From the NCBI GenBank assembly GCA_947629955.1, contig CANRFT010000025.1, positions 1 to 32,709 of the forward strand: DNA of 32,709 bases, read 5' to 3'. Within the stretch, counting starts at the first letter, position 1; each line of letters opens with the position of its first letter. A program made the translations under genes and the position numbers. The stretch comes from an uncultured Oscillospiraceae bacterium (lineage in GTDB: Bacteria > Bacillota > Clostridia > Oscillospirales > Oscillospiraceae). Of this stretch, positions 31,592-32,709 are shown piece after piece. The notes beneath the pieces were generated by a model. It saw only the letters and a program-made list of their open reading frames with translations, ran no database searches and had not been told where the DNA came from.

Positions 31592-32709
31592 AACTCGTCC
31601 ACCTCACGGGCGGCGCCCCGCCCCTCGGCGATGGCCCACACCACCAGGGACTGGCCCCGCCGCATATCGCCGGCGGCAAATACCTTGGGGACGCTGGCGG
31701 CGTAGCCGCCGGGGGCGGTGGCCACGTTGGAGCGGCCGTCCCGGCTGAGGCCGAAGGCGTCGGGCACCTCATCCTCCGGGCCCAGGAACCCGGCGGCGAT
31801 GAGCAGCAGCTGGCAGGGCAGCTCCACCTCCGAGCCGGGGATCTCCGTCATGACGGTCCTGTTGCCCTCGGTCCTCGGCTCCAGGCTTACGGCCACAACA
31901 GATGTCAAGGCCCCTTCCTTGTTTTCGTTGCATTTTTTCAGGGTCATCTGGTACCGGCGGGGGTCCGCGCCGAACCGTGCAATGGCCTCCTCCTGGCCAT
32001 AGTCGGTCTTGCACACCCGGGGCCACTGGGGCCAGGGGTTGTTGTCCGTCCGGCTGTCGGGCAGCTTGGGCATCATCTCCAGCTGGGTCACGGACTTGCA
32101 CCCCTGCCGGATGGCGGTGCCCACGCAGTCGTTGCCCGTGTCGCCGCCCCCTACAACGATGACGTCCTTCCCCGCGGCGTCCATGCAACCGTCCACCGGT
32201 TTTCCGTCCAAAAGGGCTCTGGTGGCGGCGGTGAGGTAGTCCACCGCAAAGTGAGTTGCCTTGCCGCCCGCGCCCCCCAGATCCATGCTTCTGGGCTTCT
32301 TGGCCCCGCAGCACAGGAGAACGGCGTCATATTTTTCCAGCAGCTCCCCGGCGGAGATATCCTTCCCCACCTCGCAGGAGGTGATGAACTCCACCCCCTC
32401 GGCGGTCATCAAATCGACGCGGCGCTTCACGATCTCCTTTTGCAGCTTCATGTTGGGGATGCCGTACATGAGCAGGCCGCCGACGCGGTCCTCCCGCTCG
32501 TACACGGTGACGGAATGGCCCCGGCGGTTGAGCTGGTCGGCGGCGGCAAGGCCCGCCGGGCCGGAGCCCACCACCGCCACCCGCTTGCCGGTGCGGACCT
32601 TGGGGGGCCGGGGCTTCACCGCCCCGGAGGCGAACCCCTCCTCGATGACGGCCAGCTCGTTCTCCTTCACCGTCACCGGGTCCCCGTGGAGGCCGCAGGT
32701 GCAGGCCGC
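31564..32709 (-). CDS. gltD: Glutamate synthase (NADPH) small subunit, partial
   Basis: 382 codons; the N-terminus lies beyond the right edge. GltD feeds electrons from NADPH through FAD and Fe-S clusters to the large subunit that makes glutamate from glutamine and 2-oxoglutarate. The visible part begins [20 protein letters not shown], the end of the Fe-S cysteine region. It then shows the FAD-binding [20 protein letters not shown], the family stretch [16 protein letters not shown], the NADPH-binding [17 protein letters not shown] and the late FAD site [24 protein letters not shown] at 32676 is not the start because the frame continues with conserved sequence. The last codons fall in a dispersed repeat. 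Nitrogen assimilation partner of the Amt-PII fusion elsewhere in the window. Confidence 0.95.
   Translation of the reverse strand, partial: AACTCGLHGDPVTVKENELAVIEEGFASGAVKPRPPKVRTGKRVAVVGSGPAGLAAADQLNRRGHSVTVYEREDRVGGLLMYGIPNMKLQKEIVKRRVDLMTAEGVEFITSCEVGKDISAGELLEKYDAVLLCCGAKKPRSMDLGGAGGKATHFAVDYLTAATRALLDGKPVDGCMDAAGKDVIVVGGGDTGNDCVGTAIRQGCKSVTQLEMMPKLPDSRTDNNPWPQWPRVCKTDYGQEEAIARFGADPRRYQMTLKKCNENKEGALTSVVAVSLEPRTEGNRTVMTEIPGSEVELPCQLLLIAAGFLGPEDEVPDAFGLSRDGRSNVATAPGGYAASVPKVFAAGDMRRGQSLVVWAIAEGRGAAREVDEFLMGYTNLT

Overview
The window is about 32.7 kb of GC-rich bacterial chromosome. Gene content points to a strictly anaerobic, Gram-positive gut Firmicute of the Oscillospiraceae type (Flavonifractor / Lawsonibacter / Pseudoflavonifractor relatives). 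The signs are a single-chain pyruvate:ferredoxin oxidoreductase, oxygen-labile two-subunit fumarase, an Fe-S type PurF with a propeptide, S-layer-homology proteins, a Bacillus-type LexA box, AGGAGG ribosome binding sites and sigma-A promoters. The genus is inference. No rRNA, tRNA, CRISPR array, phage or insertion sequence was found.

Left part (1-6.9 kb): the 5' two thirds or more of nifJ (minus strand, cut by the edge), divergent comM, secG, a LexA gene with its own SOS operator, and a peptidoglycan amidase with an SLH-like tail. 6.9-11.7 kb: a minus-strand fumarase operon (fumA-fumB, then a lower-GC alpha/beta hydrolase) divergent from a YbhJ-type aconitase-like hydratase. The two promoters are back to back and an 8-bp inverted repeat brackets the aconitase one. 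11.7-14.6 kb: ridA with a CaCA antiporter, divergent from a transcript carrying a 19-codon upstream ORF, a P-loop (uridine-kinase-like) kinase and an ECF transporter S component.

14.6-18.2 kb: purF diverges from an ammonium transporter fused to a C-terminal PII domain. The amt gene sits behind a roughly 150-nt structured leader that ends in an intrinsic terminator just before the gene, so attenuation is likely. The PII domain lacks the usual T-loop tyrosine.

18.2-31.5 kb: after a GNAT acetyltransferase comes the most interesting locus. A nagA-gntR operon (minus) diverges from a run of ten plus-strand genes: ascorbate-family PTS IIA, a SIS-domain protein, PTS IIB, PTS IIC, an internal terminator, an AgaS-like SIS isomerase/deaminase, a GatZ/KbaZ-like protein, a HAD phosphatase, a complete PTS Enzyme I, an HPr, and a large secreted SLH protein of unknown middle-domain function. 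Together these look like a self-contained amino-sugar uptake and breakdown system with a private phosphorelay. NagA would deacetylate the imported sugar phosphate, the AgaS-like protein would deaminate/isomerise it, and GatZ would belong to the tagatose branch. The HPr keeps His15 but has Ala at the Ser46 position, so it should carry phosphate yet escape HPr kinase signalling. The pairing of an ascorbate-type (UlaABC-like) transporter with amino-sugar enzymes is unusual, and the substrate is unknown.

Right edge: gltD (minus, 5' end cut off). Its last codons and terminator belong to a roughly 71-bp repeat that occurs a second time, ungapped and 83% identical, behind nagA about 12.8 kb away.
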